A stretch of DNA of 64,000 nt from Streptomyces sp. NBC_01431 (GCF_036231355.1 NZ_CP109496.1:5270001-5334000); one strand, 5' to 3'; numbered from the stretch's first letter, positions 53,498 to 62,337 are shown. Translations and numbers: made by a program. Notes: generated by a model not told the origin, from the sequence alone.

Positions 53498-54801
53498 GCC
53501 CACGCGAGGTGCTCCCGGTTGTGCTCGATCAGCCGGTCGGTGAGCCCGTCGGCGTATTCGTACTGCCCGACCAGCGGGTGGGCGAGCAGCGCCCGGAACA
53601 CCCGGTCGCGCCCGCCGCGCAGGGCGGCCTCCAGGGCGAGGTCCTCATAGGCGGTGACGTGCGCGATCAACCCGGCGTACAACGGATCGAGTTCGGGCAC
53701 CGGCAGCGGGACGGCGCCGTCGCGGTCCACCCGGGCCGGCACCTCGATGACGGCGTCGTCGGCGAGGAAGGGCAGGGTTTTGTTGTTGCGGGTGTTCACG
53801 ACCTGCACCGGGCTGCCCCCGTTGCCGAGCAGGGACGCCGCGAGGTCGACGGCCGCCTCCGAGTAGAAGGCGCCGCCGCGCTTGGCGAGCAGCTCGGGCT
53901 TCTCGTCGAGCGCCGGGTCGCCGTACATGGTGAGCAACTTCCGCTCCATGGCTGCGACTTCGGCGGCCCGGGACGGCTTGGTGGCGAGCTCGCGCACCAC
54001 CTCGTCGTGGGCGTAGAAGTACCGCAGGTAGTAGGAGGGGACCACGCCGAGCCGGTCGAGCACCTGGCGGGGGAGCCTCAGGTCGTCGGCGATGGTGTCG
54101 CCGTGCTCGGCGAGGAGCTTCGGCAGGACGTTCTCCCCGGCCGGGCCGCCCAGTCGCACCCCCAGCTCCCACGTCAGATGGTTGAGGCCGATGTGGTCCA
54201 AGTGGACCTCGGCGGGCGCCACTTGGAGCAGGGCGGCGAACTTGCGCTGGAGGCCGATGGCCACGTTGCACAGGCCGACCGCCTTGTGCCCGGCCTGGAG
54301 CAGGGCGCGGGTCACGATGCCCACCGGGTTGGTGAAGTCGATGATCCAGGCGTCCGGGCTGGCGCGGCGCACCCGCTCGGCGATGTCCAGGACGACCGGC
54401 ACGGTCCGCAGCGCCTTGGCCAGGCCCCCCGCGCCCGTCGTCTCCTGGCCCACGCATCCGCACTCAAGGGGCCACGTCTCGTCCCGCTGGCGCGCCGCCT
54501 GACCGCCGACGCGCAGCTGGAGCAGCACCGCGTCCGCGCCCTCGACGCCCGCGTCCAGGTCCGAGGTGGTGACGATCTTCCCCGGGTGGCCCTGCTTGGC
54601 GAAGATCCGCCGGGCGAGCCCGCCCACCAGCTCCAGGCGGTCGGCCGCCGGGTCGACCAGAACGAGTTCACCGATCGGCAGGGTGTCCCGCAACCGGGCG
54701 AAACCGTCGATGAGTTCGGGGGTGTACGTGGACCCGCCCCCCACTACCGCGATCTTCTTCGGCCGGGGGTTCGGGGGGTGTACTCCGATTGACTGCGGCA
54801 T
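53494..54801 (-). CDS. GH4 family 6-phospho-beta-glucosidase-like hydrolase
   Basis: NAD- and metal-dependent glycosidase of 435 residues. The Rossmann start is KKIAVVGGGSTYTPELIDGF. The Mn site is visible as CNVAIG (Cys) and HIGLNHLTW (His), with DFTNPVGIVTRAL before it, and QVVNTRNNKTLPFLADDAVIE is typical of phospho-beta-glucosidases. GH4 enzymes of this branch cleave 6-phosphorylated beta-glucosides. AAGGG lies 9 nt before the ATG. It follows the second permease by 5 bp and overlaps the kinase gene. The phosphorylated substrate would have to come from a cytoplasmic kinase. Confidence 0.9.
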   Translation of the reverse strand: MPQSIGVHPPNPRPKKIAVVGGGSTYTPELIDGFARLRDTLPIGELVLVDPAADRLELVGGLARRIFAKQGHPGKIVTTSDLDAGVEGADAVLLQLRVGGQAARQRDETWPLECGCVGQETTGAGGLAKALRTVPVVLDIAERVRRASPDAWIIDFTNPVGIVTRALLQAGHKAVGLCNVAIGLQRKFAALLQVAPAEVHLDHIGLNHLTWELGVRLGGPAGENVLPKLLAEHGDTIADDLRLPRQVLDRLGVVPSYYLRYFYAHDEVVRELATKPSRAAEVAAMERKLLTMYGDPALDEKPELLAKRGGAFYSEAAVDLAASLLGNGGSPVQVVNTRNNKTLPFLADDAVIEVPARVDRDGAVPLPVPELDPLYAGLIAHVTAYEDLALEAALRGGRDRVFRALLAHPLVGQYEYADGLTDRLIEHNREHLAWA

Positions 54802-54806
54802 CCAGA

Positions 54807-55685
54807 TCAGCCCTTCACTCCGGTCAGTGTGACGCCCTCGACGAAAGCCTTCTGTGCGAAGAAGAAGACGAGGATCACGGGGGCCATGACGAGAACGGTC
54901 GCGGCCATGGTCAGGTTCCAGTCGGTATGGTGCGCGCTCTTGAAGGACTCCAGGCCGTAGCTCAGCGTCCAGGACGCCGGCGTGTCGGACGCATAGATCT
55001 GCGGTCCGAAGTAGTCGTTCCAGGCGTAGAAGAACTGGAACAGCGCGACGGCGGCGATGCCGGGGCGCGCCATCGGCAGCACCACCTTGACGAGCGTCCT
55101 GAGCTCCCCGCACCCGTCGACCTTCGCGGCGTCCAGGTACTCGCCCGGAATGGTCATCAGGAACTGCCGCAGCAGGAAGATGGTGAACGCGTCGCCGAAC
55201 GCCAGTGGGATGATCAGCGGCCACAGCGTGCCGGACAGGTCCAGCTGCTTGGCCCAGAACAGGTACATCGGGATGATGATCACCTGCGGCGGCAGCATCA
55301 TCATCGAGATGACCAGCATCAGCGACAGGTTGCGGCCGCGGAAGCGGAACTTGGCGAGCGCGTAGGCCACGGGCACCGACGACACCACGCTCAGGACGGT
55401 GCCGAGACCCGCGTAGAGCAGCGTGTTCCGCCACCAGGTCAAGAAGCCCGGAGTGTCGAACACCTTGCGGTAGTTGGACCACGCCCAGTGGTGCGGGATC
55501 AGGTCCCGGGTGAGCGTCTGCTGATCGTCCATCAGCGAGGTCAGCAGCAGGAAGACGAAGGGCAGTACGAAGAACAGCGCGGCCGCCACCCCGAGCGAGT
55601 GCACCGCGATCCACTGGAGCAGGGCCTTGCGGCGGGCCACCTTGGCCGCCGGGGTGACCACCGGCGCGTCGAGGGCGTACGTCAT
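54807..55685 (-). CDS. Sugar ABC transporter permease (MalG type)
   Basis: Inner-membrane permease of 292 residues with six hydrophobic helices and the EAA-like loop EYLDAAKVDGCGELRTLVKVVLPMARPGI, which docks the ATPase. The first helix is LGVAAALFFVLPFVFLLLTSLM. The ATG at 55685 has AGGTGAG upstream; a GTG at 55694 overlapping the previous stop is an alternative. It pairs with the MalF-type permease. No ATPase gene lies in the operon, so a shared ATPase such as MsiK, which serves several streptomycete sugar importers, is expected. Confidence 0.93.
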   Translation of the reverse strand: MTYALDAPVVTPAAKVARRKALLQWIAVHSLGVAAALFFVLPFVFLLLTSLMDDQQTLTRDLIPHHWAWSNYRKVFDTPGFLTWWRNTLLYAGLGTVLSVVSSVPVAYALAKFRFRGRNLSLMLVISMMMLPPQVIIIPMYLFWAKQLDLSGTLWPLIIPLAFGDAFTIFLLRQFLMTIPGEYLDAAKVDGCGELRTLVKVVLPMARPGIAAVALFQFFYAWNDYFGPQIYASDTPASWTLSYGLESFKSAHHTDWNLTMAATVLVMAPVILVFFFAQKAFVEGVTLTGVKG

Positions 55686-55686
55686 G

Positions 55687-56631
55687 TCACTCACCTGCCT
55701 GGATGAGCCCGCCGCGGCGCTTCATGAGCAGCGCCGTGAAGGCCATGGAGAGGGCGAACAGGACCAGCGCGACCACACACGCGGAGCCGTAGTCGAAGCG
55801 CTGGAAGCCCAGGTTGTAGACGAGCTGGGGCAGCGTCAGCGTCGACTTGTCGGGGTAACCGGGCTCGAACTGCTGGCCGGAGTTGCCCATGTTCCCGGAG
55901 GCGACCTTGCCCGCCACCAGCGGCTGGGTGTAGCACTGCATCGCCTGGATGACCCCGGTGACCACGGCGAACATCACGATCGGCGAGATGTTCGGCAGGG
56001 TGACGTAGCGGAACCGCTGCCAGGGCGAGGCCCCGTCCAGCTCGGCGGCCTCGTACTGCTCCTTGGGTACGTCAAGCAGCGCGGCCATGAAGATGACCAT
56101 GAGGTCGCCGACGCCCCACACCGCGAGCAGGGTGAGCGCGGGCTTGGACCAGGAGGGGTCGGTGAACCAGTTCGGGGCCGGGATGCCGAGGTCGCCCAGG
56201 AGCGAATTGACCGGCCCCGTACCGGGGTTGAGCAGGAAGACGAAGCCGAGGGTCGCGGCGACCGGAGGGGCGAGGTAGGGCAGGTAGAACAGCGTGCGGA
56301 AGACGCCCACGCCGGTCTTGATCTTGGTGATGAGCATGCCCACGCCGAGCCCGAACACCACCCGGCAGGCGACCATCACGACCACCAGCCACAGCGTGTT
56401 GCGCAGGGCCGGCCAGAACAGCGGGTAGTCGTTGAAGACGTACGACCAGTTCTTGAGGCCGTCGAAGGTGGGCGCGGTGAATCCGTCGTACTGGGTGAAG
56501 GAGAAGTAGACCGTGGAGATCAGCGGGTAGGCGAAGAAGACGCTGAAGCCGATCAGCCACGGTGACAGGAAGGCCAGGGTGCGCAGCGCCGAGCGGCGGT
56601 GCTTGGCGCGCAGTGTGTACGTAGAGCTCAT
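55687..56631 (-). CDS. Sugar ABC transporter permease (MalF type)
   Basis: Permease of 314 residues with six helices, the first being LAFLSPWLIGFSVFFAYPLIS, and the EAA loop EQYEAAELDGASPWQRFRYVTLPNISPI. A periplasmic-type loop with VASGNMGNSGQQFEPGYPDKS before the last helices is a longer insert than usual. It is 7 bp downstream of the binding-protein gene and overlaps or abuts the second permease. Substrate: probably a beta-glucoside or amino-sugar oligomer, inferred from the GH4 and kinase genes. Confidence 0.93.
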   Translation of the reverse strand: MSSTYTLRAKHRRSALRTLAFLSPWLIGFSVFFAYPLISTVYFSFTQYDGFTAPTFDGLKNWSYVFNDYPLFWPALRNTLWLVVVMVACRVVFGLGVGMLITKIKTGVGVFRTLFYLPYLAPPVAATLGFVFLLNPGTGPVNSLLGDLGIPAPNWFTDPSWSKPALTLLAVWGVGDLMVIFMAALLDVPKEQYEAAELDGASPWQRFRYVTLPNISPIVMFAVVTGVIQAMQCYTQPLVAGKVASGNMGNSGQQFEPGYPDKSTLTLPQLVYNLGFQRFDYGSACVVALVLFALSMAFTALLMKRRGGLIQAGE

Positions 56632-56638
56632 GGCGCGG

Positions 56639-57976
56639 CTACTTCGCCTGCGCGATCGCGGCGTCGATCTCCTGCGCGGTCTTGGCGAGCCCCGCCTTGA
56701 TGTCGCCCTGCTTGCCGCTCTCGACGTCGTAGCCGAGGTTTTGCAGCGACACCAGGTACTGGCCGCCGTTGACGGAGGCCGGGGTGGTGGTGGAGTACTG
56801 GTTCTGCGCGATGTCCAGGAAGGTCTTGAAGCGTGGGTCGATCTGGAGCTTGGGCGACTTGAGGGCCTCGAAGGTGGACGGCACGTTGTGGATCGCGTTG
56901 GCGAAGTTGACCACCGCGTCGGTGTTGGTGGTCATGAACTTGACCAGTTCCCAGGCCGCTTGCTGCTTCTTCGAGGTCGCGGCGATGCCCGCGATCGTGC
57001 CGGTCAGATAGCCCTTGCCGTACGTGGCCTTCTGGTCGTCCGGGACGGGCAGCGGGGCCACCCCGATGTCGAACTTGGACTTGCTGGCCAACGCCATGCC
57101 CAGGCGCCACTCGCCGTCCATCGACATCGCGAGCTGGCCGGTGTTGAACGGGTTGGTGTTGCCGTCCTCCGCGCCGAAGGAGGAGCGGAACTTCTCCAGC
57201 TTGGTGAAGCCGCCGAGGTCGTCGACGAGCTGCTTCTGGAAGGCGAGGCCCTTCTCGAAGGCCGGGTCCTTGGCGATGTTCGACTTGCCGCTCGCGTCGA
57301 AGTACGTCGGCGACCACTGCGCGAGGTAGTGCTCGGTCGTCGTCTCGTAGGCGTGGTAGTCCGGCATGAAGCCGAGCTGCTCGAAGGAGTCGCCCTTGGG
57401 CTTGGTCAGCGTCTTGGCGTCCGCCTCGAACTCCGACCAGGTCGTGGGAGGCCCGTCGATCCCGGCCGCCTTGAAGGCGTCCTTGTTGTAGTAGAGGGCG
57501 TAGGAGTCGCCGAGCAGCGGCAGCGTGCAGCGCTTGCCGTCGAACTGGGTGTACTCGTTCATGGTCTTCGGGAACGTCTTCGCCGGGTCGATGCCGTCCT
57601 TCTTCAGGAACGGGGTGAGGTCGGCGAAGGCGTTGGAGGAGCAGAACTTGCCGACGTTGTTCGTGGTGAACGACGACACCACGTCCGGGGAGCTGGAGCC
57701 GCCCGCGCGCAGCGCCTGGTTGATCTTGTCGTCGTTGATGTCGCCGACGACCTTGACGTGGATGTTGGGGTGCGCCTTCTGGAAGGCGTCCACGTCGGCC
57801 TGGATGGCCTTGACCTCGTTGGGCGCGCTCCACCCGTGCCAGAAGGTGATCGTCGTGTCCTTGGACGCGTCGTCGTTCGCACTGGAGCTGCTCTGGCCCG
57901 TGCAGGCGGAGGCGAACAGGGCTATGGAGGCGGTCGCGGCCAGTGCGACGGCCGACTTCCGGCGGAATGCGGGCAT
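56639..57976 (-). CDS. Sugar-binding lipoprotein of ABC importer
   Basis: Family 1 extracellular solute-binding protein, 445 residues. The signal peptide is MPAFRRKSAVALAATASIAL with a lipobox FASAC, so the mature protein is tethered by Cys25. The fold is seen in TITFWHGWSAPNEVKAIQAD, PDVVSSFTTNNVGKFC, YALYYNKDAFKAAGI and AWELVKFMTTN. GGGAG lies 8 nt before the ATG. It is the second gene after the ROK repressor, 49 bp away. The aromatic-rich segments (TFWHGW, SPTYFDA) fit sugar stacking. Confidence 0.93.
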   Translation of the reverse strand: MPAFRRKSAVALAATASIALFASACTGQSSSSANDDASKDTTITFWHGWSAPNEVKAIQADVDAFQKAHPNIHVKVVGDINDDKINQALRAGGSSSPDVVSSFTTNNVGKFCSSNAFADLTPFLKKDGIDPAKTFPKTMNEYTQFDGKRCTLPLLGDSYALYYNKDAFKAAGIDGPPTTWSEFEADAKTLTKPKGDSFEQLGFMPDYHAYETTTEHYLAQWSPTYFDASGKSNIAKDPAFEKGLAFQKQLVDDLGGFTKLEKFRSSFGAEDGNTNPFNTGQLAMSMDGEWRLGMALASKSKFDIGVAPLPVPDDQKATYGKGYLTGTIAGIAATSKKQQAAWELVKFMTTNTDAVVNFANAIHNVPSTFEALKSPKLQIDPRFKTFLDIAQNQYSTTTPASVNGGQYLVSLQNLGYDVESGKQGDIKAGLAKTAQEIDAAIAQAK

Positions 57977-58025
57977 GGCGGTGTCTCCCGACGAGGGGTG
58001 GAGGGGGCGAGGTGTGGCGGGTGGT

Positions 58026-59231
58026 TCAGCGGGCGGTGTCGAAGACCTCGTCGCGCGTGGTGGCGAGCGCGGACTCCAACGCACCGCGCAGTACGGGGAG
58101 TTGGGTAACCTCGCCGACGACGAGCCGGGGCCGGGAGGCGGCCAGCTCGCTCAGTTCGGCCTGGACGAGCTCGCGCAGCGGCTCGCCTCCGGCGGAGATC
58201 AAAGCGCCGGACAGCACCACGAGTTGGGGGTCGAGCACGGCGACCATGGAGGCGAGTCCGGTCGCGAGTCCGGTGGCGAAGGCTTCGAGGAGCCTGCGGT
58301 CGGGGCCGTCGGTGGCCGCGGCGCCCCGGGCGATCAGGACGGCGGCCACCTCATTGGCGGGCCCGCCCGGGACGTCAGCGACCCCGAGCTCCCGGGCCAG
58401 CCGCGGCACCGCCTGCCCGCCGGCCAGCTCCTGGAAGCCGCCCGAGTTCGCCTTCGTGACATGGCGTACGAGGGGAGCGCCGGGCACCGGCAGGAAGCCG
58501 ACCTCGCCCGCGCCGCCGGTGAAGCCGCGGTGCAGCCGCCCGCCGATGACGAGCGCGGCACCGAGGCCGCCCTGATTCCAGAGCAGTACGAAGTCGTCGT
58601 GGCCGCGGGCCGCGCCCAGGCGCTGCTCGGCGATGGCGACCAGGTTCACGTCGTTCTCGTACTCGACGGGCATCGGCAGCGCCGCGGCGAGCTCGTCGAG
58701 CAGGGTGGGGGAGTGCCAGCCCGGCAGGTGGGAGGCGTAGCGCAGCCGGCCGGTGCCGGGGTCGAAGGCGCCCGGGGTGCCGATCACGACCCGGTGCACA
58801 TCGGCCCGTGCGAGCCCGGCGGCCTTGACCGCGCCGTCGAGCGCGTCGGTCACCTGCCGCACCACGGATTCGGCGCGCCGCCCGGGGGTGGCGACCTCGA
58901 ACTCCCCGACGACAGCTCCCGCCACGTCGGCGACGGCGGCCCGGATGCGCTCGGGCGTCACATCGAGCCCCGCCACATGGGCGGCGTGCGCGTTGACCGC
59001 GTAGAGCTGGGCGTTGGGTCCGGGGCGCCCCGCGGTCGTGCCGGTGGCGACGACGAGCCCGGCCGCCTCAAGACGTGCGAGCAGCTGCGAGGCGGTCGGC
59101 TTGGAGAGCCCGGTGAGCTTGCCGATGCGGGTCCGCGAGAGCGGGCCGTGCTCCAGGAGCAGGTCGAGCGCGGCCCGGTCGTTCATGGCGCGGAGTACGC
59201 GCGGGGTTCCCGGGGTAGTGCTACCGGCCAC
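58026..59231 (-). CDS. ROK-family transcriptional repressor
   Basis: Regulator of 401 residues, N-terminal winged HTH (NDRAALDLLLEHGPLSRTRIGKLTGLSKPTASQLLARLE) followed by a ROK kinase-like domain. ROK features are VAGLDVTPERIRAAVADV, GTPGAFDPGTGRL, VEYENDVNLVAIAE and GLGAALVIGGRLHRGFTGGAGEVG. The Cys-rich zinc motif (CxCGxxGC) normally found after this point is missing; the chain reads LPVPGAPLVRHVTKANSG instead, so ligand or DNA response may differ. A 15-bp palindrome lies upstream. It is the first gene of the operon and should repress it until a sugar signal arrives. Confidence 0.92.
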   Translation of the reverse strand: MAGSTTPGTPRVLRAMNDRAALDLLLEHGPLSRTRIGKLTGLSKPTASQLLARLEAAGLVVATGTTAGRPGPNAQLYAVNAHAAHVAGLDVTPERIRAAVADVAGAVVGEFEVATPGRRAESVVRQVTDALDGAVKAAGLARADVHRVVIGTPGAFDPGTGRLRYASHLPGWHSPTLLDELAAALPMPVEYENDVNLVAIAEQRLGAARGHDDFVLLWNQGGLGAALVIGGRLHRGFTGGAGEVGFLPVPGAPLVRHVTKANSGGFQELAGGQAVPRLARELGVADVPGGPANEVAAVLIARGAAATDGPDRRLLEAFATGLATGLASMVAVLDPQLVVLSGALISAGGEPLRELVQAELSELAASRPRLVVGEVTQLPVLRGALESALATTRDEVFDTAR

Positions 59232-59277
59232 AACAGATCCCCCTGCCCTTAGGGCGCCCGCTTCCCCACACCACTGT

Positions 59278-59292
59278 TAGGAAAGTTTCCTA
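59278..59292 (-). promoter_or_regulatory. ROK operator candidate, 15-bp palindrome
   Basis: TAGGAAA-G-TTTCCTA is a perfect palindrome 47 bp upstream of the ROK start, in an A/T-rich patch (GTTAGGAAAGTTTCCTATTT). Similar GGAAA/TTTCC dyads stand before ROK-controlled sugar genes in Streptomyces. It probably controls the entire operon. Confidence 0.7.
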
Positions 59293-59383
59293 TTTGATAG
59301 GGGGAAACGTAGGACGCGGGTCAGTAGCACGTCAATGGCCTGGGGCTCGGCGGCTACCAAAGCGTTACCTCGCGGGGGCGGGC

Positions 59384-59575
59384 TCAGCTGGGCGGGGTGC
59401 TGCCGGTGACCCCGCCGATGAATGTCGCCCAGGCGGCGGGGGTCAGGCGGAGTGTGGCGCCGCCGGGGGACTTGGAGTCCTGGATGGCTACGGTGTCGGG
59501 GATGTTGAGGGCGACTTCTATGCACTCGCCTCCCGAACTGCTGTAGCTGGACTTCCTGAAGTCGAAGGCGGTCAC
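59384..59575 (-). CDS. DUF397-domain protein
   Basis: A 63-residue protein, VTAFDFRKSSYSSSGGECIE then VALNIPDTVAIQDSKSPGGA and LRLTPAAWATFIGGV, the clear DUF397 signature. AAGGAG precedes the GTG, which is 2 bp from the XRE stop. Such small proteins occur next to XRE regulators in very many loci of Streptomyces and are thought to act with them, perhaps as antagonist or partner (as with BldB/WhiJ-related sets). Confidence 0.92.
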   Translation of the reverse strand: MTAFDFRKSSYSSSGGECIEVALNIPDTVAIQDSKSPGGATLRLTPAAWATFIGGVTGSTPPS

Positions 59576-59577
59576 GT

Positions 59578-60450
59578 CTACAGCTCCTTGCGGATGGTGT
59601 CGATCAGTACGGCGGAGTCGTGCTGGGCCAGGCTGAGCCGGGCGGTGCGGTCGAAGAAGGTGCTGTACACGGCGCTTTCTTCCGGGTTCTCCACCCATAC
59701 CGTAGTAGCGATGGTGTCGACATGGACGACGTCGACCGCCTCCGCTTCCGTGAACGAGACGATGTTGAAGGCTCCTGTTACGCAGGGGTGTCCTCCGGTG
59801 CGGAAGGGCAGCACTTGGAGGCGTACGTTCGGCAGTTTCGCGACGTCGAGGAGCTGCCCCAGCTGGGCTCGCATGACGGCGGGCCCGCCGACGAGTTGAC
59901 GCAGCGCGGCCTCCCACACCACCGCGTACACCTGGAGCGGCTTGTCTCCGCCCAGGCGGGACTGGCGCTTCATGCGGACTTCGACGATGCGCTCGATCTC
60001 GTCGGGGTCCTCCCAGACGCCGTCGCTGACGGCGAGCGAGCGCGCGTACTCGGCTGTCTGGAACAGGCCTGGAATCAGCGCGAGTTGCCAGGTGCGTACG
60101 CGGTTGGCGACGTCCTCCATGGCGATGTACTCGGCGAGCGCGCCCGCGTTCGGGGAGTGCTGCCACCAGCCTTTGGCTTTGCGGCGTTCCCGGTCGAGCC
60201 GGGCCAACTCAAGTAGCCGGGCAACCGCCTTGGGGTCGTCCAGGCCGTAGAACTCGCTCAGCACCCGGATGTCGGGGTCCCGCATCGGCACCCACCCGCG
60301 CTCCATCTTCACGATCTTCGTGCCGGTGGCGCTGATGACATGAGCCGCCTGCTGCTGCGTCTTGCCCGCGCCGTCCCGTAGGCGCAGGAGTTCCCCACCG
60401 AGCCGCCGCCCCAGGACAGTTGACGTCCGATTCCCCTGATCTCCTCGCAT
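59578..60450 (-). CDS. XRE-family regulator with DUF5753 domain
   Basis: A 290-residue protein with an N-terminal HTH (LGGELLRLRDGAGKTQQQAAHVISATGTKIVKMERGWVP) and a C-terminal sensor-like domain of the DUF5753 kind: IPGLFQTAEYARSLAV, RMKRQSRLGGDKPLQVYAVVWEAAL and VQVLPF-like LQVLPFRTGGHPC. These proteins control development or secondary metabolism. The start may be ATG 60450 or one of two upstream GTGs; no good ribosome site is seen. It is coupled with the DUF397 gene and divergent from the ATPase gene. Confidence 0.9.
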   Translation of the reverse strand: MRGDQGNRTSTVLGRRLGGELLRLRDGAGKTQQQAAHVISATGTKIVKMERGWVPMRDPDIRVLSEFYGLDDPKAVARLLELARLDRERRKAKGWWQHSPNAGALAEYIAMEDVANRVRTWQLALIPGLFQTAEYARSLAVSDGVWEDPDEIERIVEVRMKRQSRLGGDKPLQVYAVVWEAALRQLVGGPAVMRAQLGQLLDVAKLPNVRLQVLPFRTGGHPCVTGAFNIVSFTEAEAVDVVHVDTIATTVWVENPEESAVYSTFFDRTARLSLAQHDSAVLIDTIRKEL

Positions 60451-60527
60451 CACACGCACAGTGTGGCCCCGGCCGTCACGGCCAGTCGACCACTCTCACT
60501 CTCTCGGGAAGATATTCCCCGTTCTGC

Positions 60528-60557
60528 TTGAACCTAGAGCGTGCGCGCCGCTACGGT
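60528..60557 (+). promoter_or_regulatory. Promoter candidate of the anti-sigma-like ATPase gene
   Basis: TTGAAC (60528-60533), an 18-bp spacer and TACGGT (60552-60557) fit a vegetative promoter. Just upstream is a small dyad, GGGAA-GATA-TTCCC (60506-60519), a possible site for the divergent XRE protein. Confidence 0.45.
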
Positions 60558-60669
60558 CAGTGCTCAGCCGCCTACTCGGCGGAGCCAGTTGACGGAAGTG
60601 CACCGCCCCGCCCCGCGCGGATGCGACATCGCCACCGTCGCCCCGACCCGCACAAGGAGGTGCGTGTCC

Positions 60670-61197
60670 ATGGAGGAGCGCAAGCAGGTGCCCCCGTACG
60701 AGGACTGCCTCGACTACACCCCCACCGCCCGCAGCGTCAGCCTGGCCCGCCGTCGTACCGCCAGGCTGGTCACCGCCTGGGGGCACCCCGAACTCGCGGG
60801 TGACGCGGCGCTGCTGGTCAGCGAGTTGGCGACCAACGCTCTGCTGCACGGGTGCCTGCGGGACCGGCTGTTCCGGGTGCGGATCGCGCTCGACGCCACC
60901 GCACTCCGCGTCGAGGTCACCGACCCGCGCGGGGAATCGGTGCCGAGCCCGCGCGCGGCGGCGGACGACGAACAGTTCGGGCGGGGGCTGCTGCTCGTCG
61001 GGGCACTGGCCGACCGCTGGGGGACCGAGCCGCGTACGGTCGGCAAGACGGTGTACGCGGAACTCTCGATCAGGGCGCGCAAAGATGACGACGGGCCGGT
61101 CACCCGCAGGCCCGAGCTCACCGTGCCCGCTCTCCGGCAGGCCGTCGCCACCGGCGCAGCGGCCCGGCTGCCGGAGTTCTTCGAAGAGCTCGGCTGA
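60670..61197 (+). CDS. ATP-binding protein, anti-sigma/SpoIIAB-like HATPase
   Basis: GHKL-fold protein of 175 residues. The N-box is ELATNALLHG, G1 VTDPRGESVPSP and the G2-like GRGLLLVGALADRWG. It lacks a kinase sensor part, like many small ATPases of Streptomyces that act as anti-sigma factors or protein kinases on anti-sigma antagonists. AAGGAGG stands 9 nt before the ATG. With the divergent XRE and DUF397 genes it makes the common three-gene set. The target is unknown. Confidence 0.88.
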   Translation: MEERKQVPPYEDCLDYTPTARSVSLARRRTARLVTAWGHPELAGDAALLVSELATNALLHGCLRDRLFRVRIALDATALRVEVTDPRGESVPSPRAAADDEQFGRGLLLVGALADRWGTEPRTVGKTVYAELSIRARKDDDGPVTRRPELTVPALRQAVATGAAARLPEFFEELG

Positions 61198-61221
61198 GCG
61201 GACCTGGGGGCGGGAAAGGCC

Positions 61222-61258
61222 GAGGGGCGCCCGGCCGGTCATCGGCAGGGCGCCCCTC
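61222..61258. terminator. Bidirectional terminator
   Basis: GAGGGGCGCCC (61222-61232) and GGGCGCCCCTC (61248-61258) form an 11-bp stem with a 15-nt loop between the ATPase and MscS genes, which converge here. Confidence 0.8.
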
Positions 61259-61269
61259 AGAGGTCTCGC

Positions 61270-62337
61270 TTACTTCGACAGGTTCGGATTCGGGATCGGG
61301 ATCGGCGTCGTCGCCAGGGACTGGGGGGACGTCGGGTTGGCCAGGGCCGAGGGGGCGGCCGCGGCGGCCGAGGTGTCCGCGGCCGGCGGCTCCTCCGCGA
61401 GCGGCAGGCCACCCACGATGCGGATGCCCGCGGCGTCCAGGGCCACCTTGATCCGCCAGCGCAGCTCGCGCTCCACGCTCAGCGCCTTGCCCGGCATGGT
61501 CTTCGCCGAGACGCGCACCACCATCGAGTCAAGGAGCACCTCGTCCAGACCGAGGATCTCCACCGGGCCCCACAGACGCTCGTTCCACGGCTCTTCCTTC
61601 GCCATGGAGTCGGTCGCCTCGCCGATCACCGTACGCAGCCGCTCCAGGTCCTCGGATGCCCGGACCCGGACGTCCACACCGGCCGTCGCCCAGCCCTGGG
61701 ACAGGTTTCCGATGCGCTTGATCTCGCCGTTGCGCACGTACCAGATCTCGCCGTCCGCGCCGCGCAGCTTGGTCACGCGCAGGCCGACCTCGATCACCTC
61801 GCCGGAGGCCACCCCCGCGTCGATCGAGTCGCCGACGCCGTACTGGTCCTCAAGGATCATGAACACACCGGACAGGAAGTCGGTGACCAGGTTGCGCGCG
61901 CCGAAACCGATCGCCACGCCCGCCACACCCGCCGAAGCGAGCAGCGGGGCCAGGTCGATGTTCAGGACGCCGAGGACCATCAGGGCGGCCGTGCCCATGA
62001 TGAGGAAGGACGCCACCGAGCGCAGCACCGAGCCGATGGCCTCCGAGCGCTGGCGGCGGCGCTCGGCGTTCACCAGGAGCCCGCCGAGCGCGGTGCCCTC
62101 GACGGCCTGGGCGCTGCGGTTCATCCGGTCGATCAGCTTGGTCAGGGCGCGCCGGACCAGGACTCTCAGGACCGAGGCGATGACGATGATCAGGAGGATG
62201 CGGAATCCGACGTACAGCCACGTCGACCAGTTCTGCTCGACCCAGCCCGCGGCCTCGGTGGCCGACTTCTGGGCGTCTTGGAGCGTCGCGGGTGTGGGCG
62301 GCGGCGATCCGTCGGCCAGGACGGCGGACCAGTTCAC
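61270..62337 (-). CDS. MscS-family mechanosensitive channel
   Basis: Membrane channel of 355 residues. Three helices: WLYVGFRILLIIVIASVLRVLV (near 40-62), SVASFLIMGTAALMVLGVLNI and the pore helix APLLASAGVAGVAIGFGARNLVTDF, with the conserved Gly/Ala pattern. Then comes the beta domain, GDSIDAGVASGEVIEVGLRVTKLRGADGEIWYVRNG, as in all MscS relatives. The C-terminus is a flexible Ala/Pro-rich tail. It should open under membrane stretch to release solutes. The GTG start has GGAGG 8 nt upstream. Confidence 0.93.
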   Translation of the reverse strand: MNWSAVLADGSPPPTPATLQDAQKSATEAAGWVEQNWSTWLYVGFRILLIIVIASVLRVLVRRALTKLIDRMNRSAQAVEGTALGGLLVNAERRRQRSEAIGSVLRSVASFLIMGTAALMVLGVLNIDLAPLLASAGVAGVAIGFGARNLVTDFLSGVFMILEDQYGVGDSIDAGVASGEVIEVGLRVTKLRGADGEIWYVRNGEIKRIGNLSQGWATAGVDVRVRASEDLERLRTVIGEATDSMAKEEPWNERLWGPVEILGLDEVLLDSMVVRVSAKTMPGKALSVERELRWRIKVALDAAGIRIVGGLPLAEEPPAADTSAAAAAPSALANPTSPQSLATTPIPIPNPNLSK

